From assembly GCA_018398815.1 (NCBI GenBank), contig CM031626.1, positions 42,316,701-42,380,700 of the forward strand: a stretch of 64,000 nucleotides of DNA, written 5' to 3'. Within the stretch, counting starts at the first letter, position 1, and every line of letters begins with the position of its first letter. Of the stretch, positions 45,525 through 57,869 are shown one piece after another. This stretch comes from Conus ventricosus (lineage: Eukaryota; Mollusca; Gastropoda; Neogastropoda; Conidae). The position numbers and the translations under genes were made by a program. Under the pieces are notes generated by a model. It was not told the origin of the DNA and made no database searches. It was given only the letters and a program-made list of their open reading frames with translations.

Positions 45525-48024
45525 ATATTTCATCACACTCAGCATTGTCAATTTCAGTTATACTACATATAGCCAGGACAACCACAGGTCACCTGAAATG
45601 CTTGTGACCCGTGTTCACGAACAGAGGCCAGTTACTGGCTCCTAATGACCCAAGGGGCTGAGGTTTAATACATGCAACTTGGAGATTTTCAGTTCATAAG
45701 ACTTTGCGCTGAATCTGAGATTCTTAGTTCTTGTGATTGTGAAAACTATCAATGTTTAGAAAATCCTATGAGCTGAAAATCTGAAGTTCACCCATATCGA
45801 TCCTTTACATTTTCCCGGCCAAGGCATGATTCAGAGCTTGTAACTGCTCCTGTTTGTGAGAATGAGTCGTACACCTCGCAAGCCTGCTTACAGTGTGAAC
45901 AACCGGTTTGCCTGAAAATGACATGTTGACAGCCATGCAATGATTGTTTGATCAGGCAGAACAGCTGAACCATATACTGGAGAATCCAGCTCAAATTCTG
46001 ATCTCACCGCCTGACATGATCTGACAGCAAGTAAGAGACAAGTGCATTGTTTTGGATCATGTCAAGGACAGACTGACTGACTCACCTACTTTCGTGTATA
46101 GCAGACCTAGCTACCCGCAAAATGTTCTTCAGAATTTTCCCCACCGGGAAAAACCATTTTCTCTACTTCCTTTATTTTTTTTTTATCAGTAATGCTGTGA
46201 CTCAATCAAAGTTACTTTTTTTTTGTTTTCGTTTTATCGATTATACTGTGACACAGTCCAAGTTACTTTTTTCTTTGTTTCGTTTTGACAACACGCATTT
46301 AAGCAATGAGTCGCCCCCCATTCACCCTTCCTTTTTCTTTGTTTCGTTTTGACAACACGCATTTAAGCAATGATGTCGCCCTCATTCACCCTTCCTTTTT
46401 TCTTTGTTTAGTTTTGACAACACCATTTAAGCAATGATACCCGCCCCCATTCACCCTTCCTCCCACCCCAAGTGGTACATCTCCCTTGATATCAAGAATG
46501 GATCGACACAATCAACCAGTTCCACGAAGGATTCCCAATCAGGCACAAAATCAACATTAAACAGGCAATACACACGATTCTGCTTTCATTGCCGGCTTGG
46601 ATGGTCAATATAACCTGCTAGTGAAGGTTTATTAACCCTCTCCCCCTTGGATCGCCCACTGTGGCCCGAAACACGATGCCTTTCGTATCCTTGTAACGCC
46701 GCTGTGGCCCGAAATACACTGATGCCGTTTGGCTGCCCCTAGCAGACGAATTTTTCCCACAATGCTTTGCGGCGTTATACAGTGACGTAGTTCCGGTTTC
46801 CAACTTCCTTCCAGTCCAAACAGTGTGTTTTTTCATGAGTACTTCGGTCGCAGTGATTTTTTGAAGTTGAGAGCAAGTTTGTGATCGAGATTTTCGCTTC
46901 GGCAAGATGGACAACGAAACTGGTGGAGATGTTGGCGAACATTTTTGGTGGCAGTGACAGTGATGAGGAGCTATTTACTGGCTTTAAATTAGAAGAAATA
47001 GTGAAAGGAGAGGAGTCCGATGTCGATTTTGGTGGCTGATGGAGGCGATCTCGCGAAAATCTTAACATTAACTATGCCGATTACGATGGCGTTTCATGCA
47101 GTTCGGTCAGTAGTGTTGAACTTAGCATAATTTTCTTTACACCATTTTATCACAAAGATATAAGCTTTGATGCATGTGGAATTTTACTTCAAAATGTTAA
47201 CTTAATTTTGGAGCAAATAAAACATATTTATGACCAAGGTTTGTATTTTTTCTGATTTTTTATTTAACATCATACATCCAATTTACGGAGTTACTTACCT
47301 TCCCTTAAGATTTTGATACTAGTAAGCACTCAGACGGTCCAAGGGGGAAAGGGTTAACATGCCTACCCCCAAAATCTTTCCCATCAGTAACAGATGATCT
47401 AAAATTCAGGAACAATTAAAGAATTCTCCCGGGAAAACATCATATTCTTACGGAACACATCATATTCTTACAAATGTGATGTTCTGCAGATGTACACGCA
47501 TGCATACTCATACTTTCGCATCAACATGATCACCATGAATAAACAGAGAACCACAGCAGTTCAAACGCACTCATCTTGCAGTAACTATGGTGAAAACAGG
47601 TTCTTCTAATACAAATTACTTTCAAGCCCGATTCATCGGTATACTTAAGGATACATCATGCTCTCTTGCGTTTTCTTCTATTTTGTTTGTTCGGAACACA
47701 CTGTTGAAGAAGCAGACACAGCCTGACGTGATTCCCCAAGCGTGATGCAGCAACAGCTGTCACTCTTTGGTCATAGCCCCCACCATGGTTAAACTCCACA
47801 AGCGTAATATTCGTTCTAGAAATTCCTCTCAATTTTTTTTCAACATCGCCTTTTTTTCCCCCCAGTTTGTCGTATGCAATCTCTTTTCGCTGCATGTGCA
47901 CAAACTAAGGCGAAACTTTATAAAGAACCAGGTCTGTTTTCGCCCCATTCCCTACACCCCCACCTCTCCTCCCTTCCCCAGTCTGGCACCTGCCGGAGCA
48001 TGGTGAAGTCATCAAGTTCCTCAC
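45125..48024 (-). other. Dixin intron 7
   Basis: (CA)n at 45370-45522, unique sequence at 45540-46120, two or three 60-70-bp units at 46150-46450 (GTTTTGACAACACGCATTTA), and a TTAA element. 47370-48000 is unremarkable. Confidence 0.8.
46632..47357. mobile_element. piggyBac-like short transposon, 726 bp
   Basis: TTAA at both ends. Terminal repeats TTAACCCTCTCCCCCTTGGA and (reverse complement) TTAACCCTTTCCCCCTTGGA, extending to about 23 bp with two mismatches. A short acidic frame follows an ATG at 46907, with GSDSDEELFTGFK in another frame, as in piggyBac transposase N-termini. Non-autonomous. Confidence 0.75.
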
Positions 48025-48129
48025 GTTTTCAGCAGTGACGGTCTGTAGCTCGATCTCCAGGTTCAGTTTCTCCGACTTGAGCTGGGACAACATGGCGTCC
48101 TGCTCGCTCAGCCGCTGCTGAAGACCTCC
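48025..48129 (-). CDS. DIXDC1: Dixin exon 7, coiled coil
   Basis: It encodes 35 residues, GGLQQRLSEQDAMLSQLKSE then KLNLEIELQTVTAEN. It aligns well with vertebrate ALQQRLTQQDTSVLQLKQELL. The acceptor is ATGGGCAG|GGAGG and the donor AAAAC|GTGAGG, phase 0 to 0. Upstream in the transcript, a roughly 670-bp block of TG repeats (48160-48830 on the plus strand as CA) ends about 30 nt before the acceptor and may affect inclusion of this exon. Confidence 0.94.
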
Positions 48130-48159
48130 CTGCCCATGGCCATGGCATGGATGACCAGT

Positions 48160-48832
<673 letters not shown>

Positions 48833-48908
48833 CAATTAAAAAATGGAGGTAGTTGCAAAGTGAGACGACTGCAGGTGAAAATCTAAACAGATCTTAAATA
48901 AACGTTAG

Positions 48909-49095
48909 CGAACTGCAAAAAAAAAAACGTGGAGAAACGAATCACAAGACAAAACACAACGCGTTTCGACCTCTGAGGTCTTCTTCAGCCAAGATACAAA
49001 ACAATTAGGACAACAAAAATGAACGAGCAATCCCTTATCTTCAATCCCTTCAGCGCAAGATAGGCGATGAATCAAAGATAAGTTAAAGATAAGTG
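48909..49095 (+). mobile_element. Hairpin MITE, third copy, left part
   Basis: TTAGCGAACTGC start, ATCACAAGACAAAACACAAC, the palindrome GACCTCTGAGGTC and TTCTTCAGCCAAGAT. It then diverges (GAGCAATCCCTTATCTTCAA). Confidence 0.82.
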
Positions 49096-49204
49096 ACATA
49101 CAGACGTGCATCTATAAAATAAACGCCACATACTTTTTTTTTTTTTTTTTTTTTTTTTAATGCTGATCGATGAGAATGAGGATGATTAAGAAGATGCTAC
49201 GGAA

Positions 49205-49515
49205 CTTCCATTCCCGTCTGAGACTACATGACAGGGCTGTACTCTACGCTTCCTTTCATAATATATCCCGGCGTCAACCAGGCCCGAGAGATACAGGCAC
49301 CTGCAGTGTTGGTCAGGAAATTTGAGCAACACTCTCAGAAACGCATCCATTAAGTGGATGAAACTCGACTGTGTGGTCCCAGTCTTCCCAACTGAGTCTG
49401 CAGCAAACTCAACTCTGGGTAGGAGCCGGTCGGGGCAGAAAAACCCACATGACTCTGACGGAATTCGAACCCACGACCTCCCAGCCAGGAGTCTGCGACG
49501 CTAACCACTTCGCCT
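49205..49515 (-). mobile_element. tRNA-derived SINE, family B
   Basis: Head at the right end on the minus strand: GCGAAGTGGTTAGCGTCGCA with B-box GGGTTCGAATTCC. The body matches the copies at 4074 and 44167 in reverse. Confidence 0.88.
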
Positions 49516-49679
49516 CTTGACTCTTGTTGTTTTTGTGGATCGCTTAGTAGTTTGTGTTTGTTGCGGCTGTTGTGTATTGTGTGTCTGTGCGTGAGAGTGT
49601 GTGTGCGCGTGGAGAGAATGGGAGAAGCCTTTGTTTTTCATTTCTGAGCCGTTTTTCAATGCATTTTCTTTACATTTAG

Positions 49680-49766
49680 CAATTGTATTTTTTCTGCCTT
49701 TGTAAAGCGCCTTGTGCCGTGAAGGCGCTATATAAATCCCCATTATTATTATTATTATTATTATTC
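49680..49766 (+). mobile_element. SINE 3' tail fragment
   Basis: AAAGCGCCTTGTGCCGTGAA, GGCGCTATATAAATCCCC and (ATT)n form a typical SINE 3' end. I could not place its 5' part. Confidence 0.6.
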
Positions 49767-50188
49767 GCCACGGCGGCTGGTTAAAACGCCACATACTTTA
49801 TTCCCATCACAGTATCCCACGCAAAAACTCTCATACACACACAAGCGCGTGCACACACACACACACACACTTACACATATACATACACACACACACTGTT
49901 CTCCACCTCTCTCTCTGTGTCTCTCTCATGTACACGCGCACAAACCAACCAAACATTTCCCAATTTCTCTCCTTTTTCCCCAGCTGCTCCCTTCTGCACC
50001 CAGATCTACACATACACCAATCAACACCAATTCCCCTACCCCCCTCACTCTCCCATCCTCCAACTTCCCTCACCACCCTCACACACCCCTCCCCATCCCC
50101 GAGCTTGCCTCACCACCCTGACAATCCCTGCCTCCTCCCCATCCACCTTCCTCTTAACTCCTCTCCCTCTCTCTCCTCCCCTCCTCAC

Positions 50189-50359
50189 CTTCGTCCCCTG
50201 GAGTTGGAGACACTCGTTGCGGAGACGTGACACCTCCTCTCGGAGCTGCTCTCCGACCAGCGTGCTGTGCTGCAGCTGGCTTCTCAGCAGGACGAGGCTC
50301 TCCGGCGTGGTCGACTCGAACGACATCTCCACGGCGCTGTCTGGACTGTTGGCCAGGAT
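50189..50359 (-). CDS. DIXDC1: Dixin exon 6, coiled coil
   Basis: It encodes 57 residues, ILANSPDSAVEMSFESTTPE and then a heptad-rich stretch with LVLLRSQLQHSTLVGEQLRE, EVSRLRNECLQLQGTK. The end matches vertebrate dixin (KCKQEARNLQGIK). The acceptor is ATTCAG|ATCC and the donor ACGAAG|GTGAGG, both phase 0. The coiled coil of dixin mediates self-association and contact with Dishevelled. Spacing to exon 7 preserves the LQG-K / -LQQRL junction seen in vertebrates. Confidence 0.92.
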
Positions 50360-51553
50360 CTGAATGCCAATCATCATCGTCGTCACCACACACTGTCACT
50401 GTGACTTCAGTCACCAACATCGTCTGGGTGAACGGTCATTGTTGTCGCATGTCTGGTCAGTTTTTACTGTGGCTGTTAAGGTCGGTACCGTTGCTGTTAT
50501 TGTTTGACCAAACTTGAAATTCATAGTGCTAAACCGGTCAACTGTCTCACAACCAGAACTCAAAATACTGACAAACAAAGTCACCTACCTCACAACCAAA
50601 CCTTCAAACAAGAGCCAGAGAACTCACCTACCTCACAACCAAACCTTAAAACAAGAGCCAGAGAACTCACCTACCTCACAACTAAAGCTCAAAATGCTAC
50701 TGAACACGCTGCCTACCTCACAACCAATGGGCGGAAAAATTCACCTACTTCATAACCAAATCTTAAAGTACCACTGAACAAGCCATCTGCCTCACAACCA
50801 AACCTCAAAATAGTGCCAAACAAGTTACCTTCCTCACAACCAAACCTCAAAACTGTTAAGTAGCCACACAAATCACTTATCTTTAAACCAAACATAAAAT
50901 TGTGACGCCAAGCTTTACAAATCAAGTGCCAAACAAGTGACCTTTCTCATGAGCAAACCTCAAGTTCAAACCTCTTTTAAAGCTACACAACAAACATATC
51001 TTACAAGCACACCTCAAAAGTCCACATGCCAAACAAGTCATCGATCTCAAAACCAAACCTCAGAACTGCAAGTGCCAAACCAGTCACTTCTCTCACAGCC
51101 AAACCTGAAAACTCACAGCGCCAAACGAGTGTCCTTTTTCACAACCAAACCTAAAAACTTAAAAGAGTGTCAAACAAATCACTTATCCCACAAACAAATC
51201 TCATAACTTACCTGACAATTTGCACCTGCAGTATAGTTTGCTACCTTTCAAGAATAAACAAAACAAAACAAAACAAAAACAGCAAAAAAACCCTAAAACC
51301 CACATCGGATGAAAGTTAAAAAAAACAAAAAAACATAGTAATGGTAAAAAAATGGCAGCCAAAGCAAGTGACTGAAAAGAAAAAATCTATGAGCATTCAA
51401 TTCTACAGACGGCAGGGATGCTGTCTATACCGAGAGACACCCTACTTCCCCATGGCAGAGGAAGGAAGTGTGGGAGGGGAGAGAGAAAGACCATGGGGGA
51501 AAGAGCGCGAGGGAACAGACAGACAGACAAAACACAAATGTGGCAAGTCTGAC
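50360..51553 (-). other. Dixin intron 5
   Basis: Mostly a degenerate tandem repeat (50520-51215) plus A-rich sequence at 51250-51380. Confidence 0.85.
50520..51215. repeat. Degenerate 45-50-bp tandem repeat
   Basis: About 14 diverged units around CTACCTCACAACCAAACCTC, AAAACT and GCCAAACAAGTCAC. Two units at 50580-50680 are nearly identical, showing recent local duplication. Confidence 0.88.
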
Positions 51554-51663
51554 CAGATCTTGGAGCTGTAGCAGCTGTCTCTTGACGTCTTTGACGGCCT
51601 CCATTTGAGCTTCGTCCAGACTGGAAGGCGTGCCCATGGCAGCCCGGTCTCCTTCTCTTGTCC
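51554..51663 (-). CDS. DIXDC1: Dixin exon 5, start of coiled coil
   Basis: This completes a glycine codon and adds 36 residues: TREGDRAAMGTPSSLDEAQM, then EAVKDVKRQLLQLQDL. The second half is a helical heptad stretch (V-V-L-L-L spacing), corresponding to the start of the dixin coiled coil (EKEMEEAKKMISGLQALL in vertebrates). The acceptor is GTTGAAG|GG, with a weak pyrimidine tract. The donor is GATCTG|GTCAGA, phase 0. Both phases match the neighbours. Confidence 0.83.
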
Positions 51664-52915
51664 CTTCAACAAAGCAACGTATTAATGTCATTATTTATTC
51701 GTTTATTTACATGTTTATTTACATGTTCACTGGCATCTCACTCAATGTCTCCTTTTCGTATCCCTTCAACAAAGCAACATATTCGCTTCATTATTCATTT
51801 ATTTACATGCTCACTGGCATCTCACTCAATGACTCCACCTTATTTGAAAAGGAATTTCACTACCTAAAAATAGTTATATGATAAACTTACCTACCAAAAA
51901 AAGAAAAAAATGCTTTTACCCCACTTGATGTGGAACATCACCATTTCATCTGGATGATCACCCAAAAATCACAACTGGGAGAGATGGATATAACCTCATC
52001 TCAATACCCAGTTACGTAGCAAGAGTGATTGTCCTTAGTGAGCACCATTTCATTGTAACAAGATGGGGATGACCTCACCTCAGTACCCAGTTAGATGGCA
52101 AGTGTGATTGTCCTTAGTAATCTCACTTCAACACACTTGAACTAGCTCAGTTTTCAAAGCTTTTCCCCACTGCGCGGGGAGGTGAAAGGGCATCTCAGTG
52201 TTTGGACAGTTACCTATATTGTATTTCTGGCTTTTTCGGCGAAGGTCATCCAGGCAGTTCAAAGGCAGTGAATCGATCAGCTGTCTCATTGCACATACGA
52301 GTGTCAATCATCCTGCCTGCAATGGGATCAACGGGAAATGCCTGTTGGCACTCATTTCCTCTACGATGACTGTGTAGGTTGAGCTGTTGTTGTTCATCGT
52401 CCAACCAAACACCACCATGGATTATGGGATCTTCCACCTGCCTATTCAACCTTCTGCACACTTACACAAACACACACTTCAGTGTGTTCAGGATGACCTG
52501 GGATTTTACAGACTCCACCACCTTAGACCCAACAGGTGTCACCAGGGCTAGAACTCAGAACCCATCGGCTGACCACGCAGCCAGCTAACCACTGAGCAAC
52601 ACCCTGAACACCGATTCCTCCCTCTCACTGCTGCCTCACCCCCCCTCCCACACATCACCCCCCCACCCAACCCCCTCGTTCCCCAGCCCCCCCCCCCCCC
52701 CCCCACCTCCCCTCACCATCCAAGATGGCACTGTCATCAGGAAAGGGGAGGCTTGCCTGAGGGCTGGGCACGCAGCCAGCTAACCACTGAGCAACACCCT
52801 GAACACCGATTCCTCCCTCTCACTGCCGCCTCACCCCCCCTCCCAACATCACCCACCCAACCCCCTCGTTCCCCACCCCCCCCCCACCCACCCCCCCCCC
52901 CCCACCTCCCCTCAC
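51664..52915 (-). other. Dixin intron 4
   Basis: A 95-bp near-duplication at 51660-51830 (CCCTTCAACAAAGCAAC, TTTACATG-TCACTGGCATCTC), a short duplication at 51990-52120 (AGTACCCAGTTA), a SINE-like element, and the partial exon 4 duplication. Confidence 0.8.
52380..52610 (-). mobile_element. Possible tRNA-derived SINE, family D
   Basis: The right end on the minus strand reads GGGTGTTGCTCAGTGGTTAG with a later GGGTTCTGAGTTCTAG, an A/B-box-like layout. The left limit is uncertain. Single copy in the window apart from the duplicated head. Confidence 0.5.
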
Positions 52916-52970
52916 CATCCAAGATGGCACTGTCGTCAGGAAAGTGGAGGCTTGCCCGAGGGCTGGGCAC
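52571..52970. repeat. About 195-bp tandem duplication including the end of dixin exon 4
   Basis: CCAGCTAACCACTGAGCAAC occurs at 52581 and 52776; CCTCACCATCCAAGATGGCA occurs at 52711 and 52910. The copy at 52716-52770 is a truncated exon 4 end with its own GT donor. C tracts in the two copies differ in length. Confidence 0.9.
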
Positions 52971-53111
52971 GCAGCTGGACACGGGACTGCTGCCCCCGCT
53001 GCACCCCTCCAGCTCACGGCGCTCGTGGAGAGCGGGCTGCTGCAGGCGCCAGTCGGGGCGAAGGTAGCTCTGGTCTGAGTCGCTGCAGGCTCCGAGCTGC
53101 TCTCCTGGTAC
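52916..53111 (-). CDS. DIXDC1: Dixin exon 4, low-complexity linker
   Basis: It codes for 65 residues starting VPGEQLGACSDSDQSYLRPD and ending ASLHFPDDSAILD, then one base of a glycine codon. It is rich in S, P, C and G, with no domain I recognise; it sits where vertebrate dixin has its variable linker between the CH domain and the coiled coil. The acceptor is TTCCCAG|GTACC (phase 0) and the donor GGATG|GTGAGG (phase 1). Support comes from phase fit, good splice sites and high coding complexity. The 3' end of this exon and its donor exist in a second, partial copy about 195 bp downstream in the gene (near 52716-52770). Confidence 0.83.
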
Positions 53112-55325
53112 CTGGGAACAGGCATGGATCCCGTGATCACCAGCACGAACTTTCACCTTTCTGAGGAGACGGTAACCCCAAGGGTCTCAATACACAGAAT
53201 GCATTTAGAGTACATCAAAAACCCTGTGGCATCATTGAGGTTGTCCAAGGGTAACATTTTAATCTTCTTTTAATTATGAGCAAAAACGGTTAGATGTACA
53301 AACAAATTCATCGCCACCATCCCCCAAAACAGAATTGTGAAGACCTGTCCAGACCCCTCAAATACCTTGTGGTAACAGAACACCAATTTCCAGTAGCATA
53401 ATGGACGTTTTCTGTAATATGAATGAAGAGGCATTTTCACAGATTAACTATGTTCTTTTTTTCCTTCCTTGCACTAACCACAACAGGGCTTTATGATTAA
53501 CTGTCATTTATTTTGTCTGAATGTGTACAACTCCCCTTTTTACCCCCCACCCTCCTCTTTTTTTTTTCTTAATTAAATGAAGCCAAGTCACAAGTGATTT
53601 GATCGATATTCTCTGAATGTGACACTATGCTAGGTTTTGTGACCACACTGACAGGCTAAAAATGTACAGATTACTTTAAGGGCAGAATAAGAAGACGGTG
53701 AGGTAGTGAAAAAGAAAAAAAGAAAAAGAAAATCTGAACTATATCGCCAGCCAACAAAAGCTTTTGATGGCAGCAGTAATCAGCACATGCTTAAACCGAA
53801 GAAGACTGCAGAACTCATCAACCAAATATTAGTCTCTCGTTTGTTTAAAACTCAGCTCAATAAATCACCAGTCTCTCCTTTGTTTACCAGTCAGCTCAAT
53901 AAATCATCAGTCTCTCATTTGTCTACAAGTATCTTTAATCAAATTGGGAATTTAACCACCAAAAAAAAAAAAAAAAAGAGTCGCTACAGTCAGCAGGCCA
54001 ACAGCTCATAATGTCAACACACTTTGAGACATGGTGCACGAGCCTGTTTCTCACTGAGGCAGAACGCTTGATGAGAGAGTCCCAGCAGAACCCTCTCACC
54101 TGTCTGAGCTGCTCTTCACTGCTTTGCTTGGTACAGACATGCCCTACATCTGACTTGACCATCACCAAAGCTTCTAGCGTCTCTACACCTAGACTTGCCC
54201 TTCGGTCAGTACTTTCTTTTGTGTGTGTGTGTGTGTGCTAACAGGTAAAAGAAAAAAATCTCTCATGGCAAACGCTGAAATGCAGGGCACGGTGAGAACA
54301 CAAAGCACCAGGGACACTGCCAAAAGGCTGAAGAGATTTGTACCATTTTCATCGTCCACAGCTTCGACTGTCCCCTGTGGTTCCTACCTGTAGCTGCCCT
54401 GTCTGAAACTTGGAGCCCGGAGTCTTCTAGGACCATGCCCTCTGACCGCTGCTCCCAGAGGTTTTCTTTTTTGCTGTCTCATCTTATGTCAGGCTTATGT
54501 CAAAGACCTCTGGCTAGTGGAATGGAACTTGCAGACGGTTAACAAACTATTCAAAATCTGTCTAAACCTGAAAGAGTTTTTACCCCGTTCCTGAGGCGGC
54601 CATAAAGAAGAAAGAGTTGTGTGCCGATTGCCAGGCCACTCGTTTTACACCCATTCTTATCTTTTAAAAGGTGAAAAAACTACGTGGTGCATTCCATATC
54701 ATGTACCACTCACAGTGAAACATACCCTTTTAGAGTGTTGGGACTTGCATGATGTGAGACATAAACACTTTACAGCAGACTCCATGAAAACCTTGTTCAG
54801 AGATGTCCCACCAGATACGATCTTTGAATTTCTGAGAGAGATTAGCATTTTTCACCTGATCTAAGATTTTACAGGAAAAGATTTTTAACAAAATTTCCAG
54901 TGCGTTCATGGAAGGTGTGTTTTAAAGAGTTGTGTGAATGAGCTGTTTTTGTTTATGCATTTTTTTTAAGATAATGACTTGTGAGTTGACTTCAACGAGG
55001 TGACAGCCCTGATGTGGCCCTTTGCGGTCGGCTGGGCTATAACAACATTACCATTACCATCATCTTCTGTGCTATCTCAGACACCAGCCAGAGCCAGCCA
55101 GGGCCAACCTGTGATGTGTAACAGCGCAGACCTCATCTTTGTCTATGCATTACTTTGATTTTTTCATAAATCGTTAGGGATTTTCTTTTCATTTGCTTTT
55201 GGTTCATCATCACCTGTTCTTTAATTCTTTTTTTTTTGGCAACAGCCTCAAAAAGGTAACATACACATACGCTTGCACTCATACATATACACACATGAAA
55301 CATGAATTTACAGACATGCAAATGT

Positions 55326-55394
<69 letters not shown>

Positions 55395-55401
55395 CCATTG
55401 T

Positions 55402-55450
<49 letters not shown>

Positions 55451-55608
55451 ACACACACACGCACACACACACACACACACACACAGAGTCCACTTTGTTT
55501 GTATCTACACACACACATTCTCACACCACTGAACAAACACTTGGGCACGAACAGTAACTCGCATTTGCACAGGCATGCTCACACACACACGCACACACAC
55601 ACACACTC

Positions 55609-55649
<41 letters not shown>

Positions 55650-56169
55650 GAATGTGATAACAGACACAACACCGGCTATCATGGCGAGAGCGTGGATATC
55701 TTTTGCCCGCTTTTTTCGCATTACGCCTCGCTTCTGTAAGGGCTGCTGATGCCCCTGTTATCACAACAAAATAATACTCACATAGAATTTAAACACTGAA
55801 AAAAAAATCTTGATGAACACAACATAGGCATCAAAACAAAAAGTTAAAGAAACACGACTGGAATTTCTGAAGATGCTTTTCACATTTGCAAGATGTATAA
55901 TGCCACACATGTTATTTGCAGAAACAGGTTTGGTCCTACAGCTGTCCTTGTTAAGTGTATTCTTATGAAAAAGTAAAGCTGTCACACACAGTGTCTCATG
56001 CACACGTGCGCACGCACACGCACGCACACACACACACACACCCCACACACACACACACGAGTCTATCTTCAGTACATACACGTCTTTCCATATATCTACA
56101 TATCGTACGACAAACATACACTCCCTCCACCCCCCTTCATCCCTAACCTATTCCCGCACCCCCCCCCCC

Positions 56170-56203
<34 letters not shown>

Positions 56204-56406
56204 CCTATCTATCCTCAGCACATACATACATAACTTTCCACACATTATATATTAACACACAACAAGCATACCCCATCCTTTCCCAAACCACCCCCAAAAC
56301 CCTCCCTTCCACACACACACACACACACACCCACTGAAACACACAAACACCCCCCCTCCCCCCCCCCCCCCCCCCCACCACCCCCCACACACAAGAGCCA
56401 ACAGAC
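53112..56406 (-). other. Dixin intron 3
   Basis: 53180-53700 is unremarkable. Three 38-bp units lie at 53820-53935 (CAGTCTCTC-TTTGT). A LINE fragment is followed by CA blocks at 55325-55480, 55575-55646, 56015-56060 and 56165-56200, and C tracts near 56160 and 56358-56377. Confidence 0.8.
54510..55080 (+). mobile_element. 3' end of a non-LTR retrotransposon (LINE)
   Basis: The plus strand reads HSYLLKGEKTTWC, then CIPYHVPLTVKHTLLECWD and FEFLREISIFHLI before TAA at 54862-54864. This is the C-terminal C-C-LTVKHILLEC zinc-knuckle-like tail of jockey/CR1-type LINE proteins. Upstream, WNLQTVNKLF continues the domain in a broken frame. The 3' UTR ends with CAGCCCTGATGTGGCCC and GGCTGGGCTATAA then (CATTAC)n-like sequence. 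Confidence 0.85.
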
Positions 56407-56558
56407 CTGTGCTATATCCATCATGCTCTGGTTCTTGCTGCTGCACCAGCTGGAGGCCGCAGAGGAGTTACTGGAGTGACGGACGCTGCGAGGTTTGTAA
56501 TGAGCGGCCAGAGCCAGGATCAGCCGCATCACCGCCTTCAGGTTCCCTTCCACAATGT
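56407..56558 (-). CDS. DIXDC1: Dixin exon 3, end of CH domain
   Basis: It starts with the split D codon, then IVEGNLKAVMRLILALAAHY and KPRSVRHSSNSSAASSW, ending MMDIAQ. DIV-GNLK--MRL-LALAAH-KP is the closing signature of the dixin CH domain and is nearly identical to vertebrates. The acceptor is TTCCAG|AC (phase 1) and the donor CACAG|GTCTGT (phase 0). The intron after it is G-rich in the transcript sense within about 30 nt of the donor. A 76-bp palindromic array lies about 90 nt upstream of the acceptor. After the CH domain the exon turns serine-rich, as expected for the linker. Confidence 0.95.
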
Positions 56559-56649
56559 CTGGAACCAGCAACATCAAGCCCCCTGTCCTAACCTCTGAGC
56601 GAACGACCATCAGTGTTTGACATCCTTGTGTATTCGTTCCCTTTGCCAG

Positions 56650-57355
56650 AAAACTACCAGGTAATTTTACCTCAAAACCACAGGGTAATCTGACCTCAAA
56701 ACTATGAGGTTATTTTTTTTACCTCAAAACTAGGAGGTAATTTTACCTCAAAACCACAGGGTAATCTGACCTCAAAACTATGAGGTTAATTTTTTTACCT
56801 CAAAACTAGGAGGTAATTTTACCTCAAAACCACAGGGTAATCTGACCTCAAAACTATGAGGTTAATTTTTTACCTCAAAACTAGGAGGTAATTTTACCTC
56901 AAAACCACAGGGTAATCTGACCTCAAAACTATGAGGTTAATTTTTTTTACCTCAAAACTAGGAGGTAATTTTACCTCAAAACCACAGGGTAATCTGACCT
57001 CAAAACTATGAGGTTAATTTTTTTACCTCAAAACTAGGAGGTAATTTTACCTCAAAACCACAGGGTAATCTGACCTCAAAACTATGAGGTTAATTTTTTT
57101 ACCTCAAAACTAGGAGGTAATTTTACCTCAAAACCACAGGGTAATCTGACCTCAAAACTATGAGGTTAATTTTTTTACCTCAAAACTAGGAGGTAATTTT
57201 ACCTCAAAACCACAGGGTAATCTGACCTCAAAACTATGAGGTTCATTTTTTTACCTCAAAACTAGGAGGTAATTTTACCTCAAAACCACAAGGTAACCTG
57301 ACCTCAAAACTATGAGGTTAATTTTTTTACCTCAAAACTAGGAGGTAATTCTACC
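56650..57355. repeat. 76-bp array of hairpin-forming sub-repeats, about 9 units
   Basis: Each unit has three related sub-repeats: ACCTCAAAACTATGAGGT (6-bp stem), ACCTCAAAACTAGGAGGT and ACCTCAAAACCACAGGGT, separated by T-rich spacers of varying length. It ends about 90 nt upstream of the exon 3 acceptor in transcript direction. Confidence 0.96.
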
Positions 57356-57793
57356 TCCAGCAAGAATTTTTGAGGGATGTAGATCGAACTGAATGTTCGT
57401 TAAAGTGGGAGAGATGGGGAGGTGGGTGGGGGATGGGGGAGTGGACCCATACAACAACACTGTGTTCTCCTCACTGTTCCATCTGACAAAAGGGAAGTGG
57501 TAAACATTTCTCATGCGGGGCTATCATAGACACTTTCACCATCAATGTGGGGGAAACTCTTAAGGTGGTGTACTCTCACGGTCCTAAGCCAAACTGTTGT
57601 CAACAAGCGAGTGTTTGTGTTTGTTTATGACTCAAGTGACTGACAGTTTTGTAGCTTCTGGGGGAAAAAATTGTCTTGCTGGTTCAATGGAGTCAGTGAA
57701 ATTTTGTTTAGAATGCATATCCCCTGCAGCCAATTTACACACATGATGATATCTTTGCAAAATGATACATGTTCAACCATTCCCAGTACTTTT

Positions 57794-57794
<1 letters not shown>

Positions 57795-57868
<74 letters not shown>
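57795..57868. repeat. Pure (GT)n tract
   Basis: About 37 uninterrupted GT dinucleotides. Confidence 0.97.
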
Positions 57869-57869
<1 letters not shown>

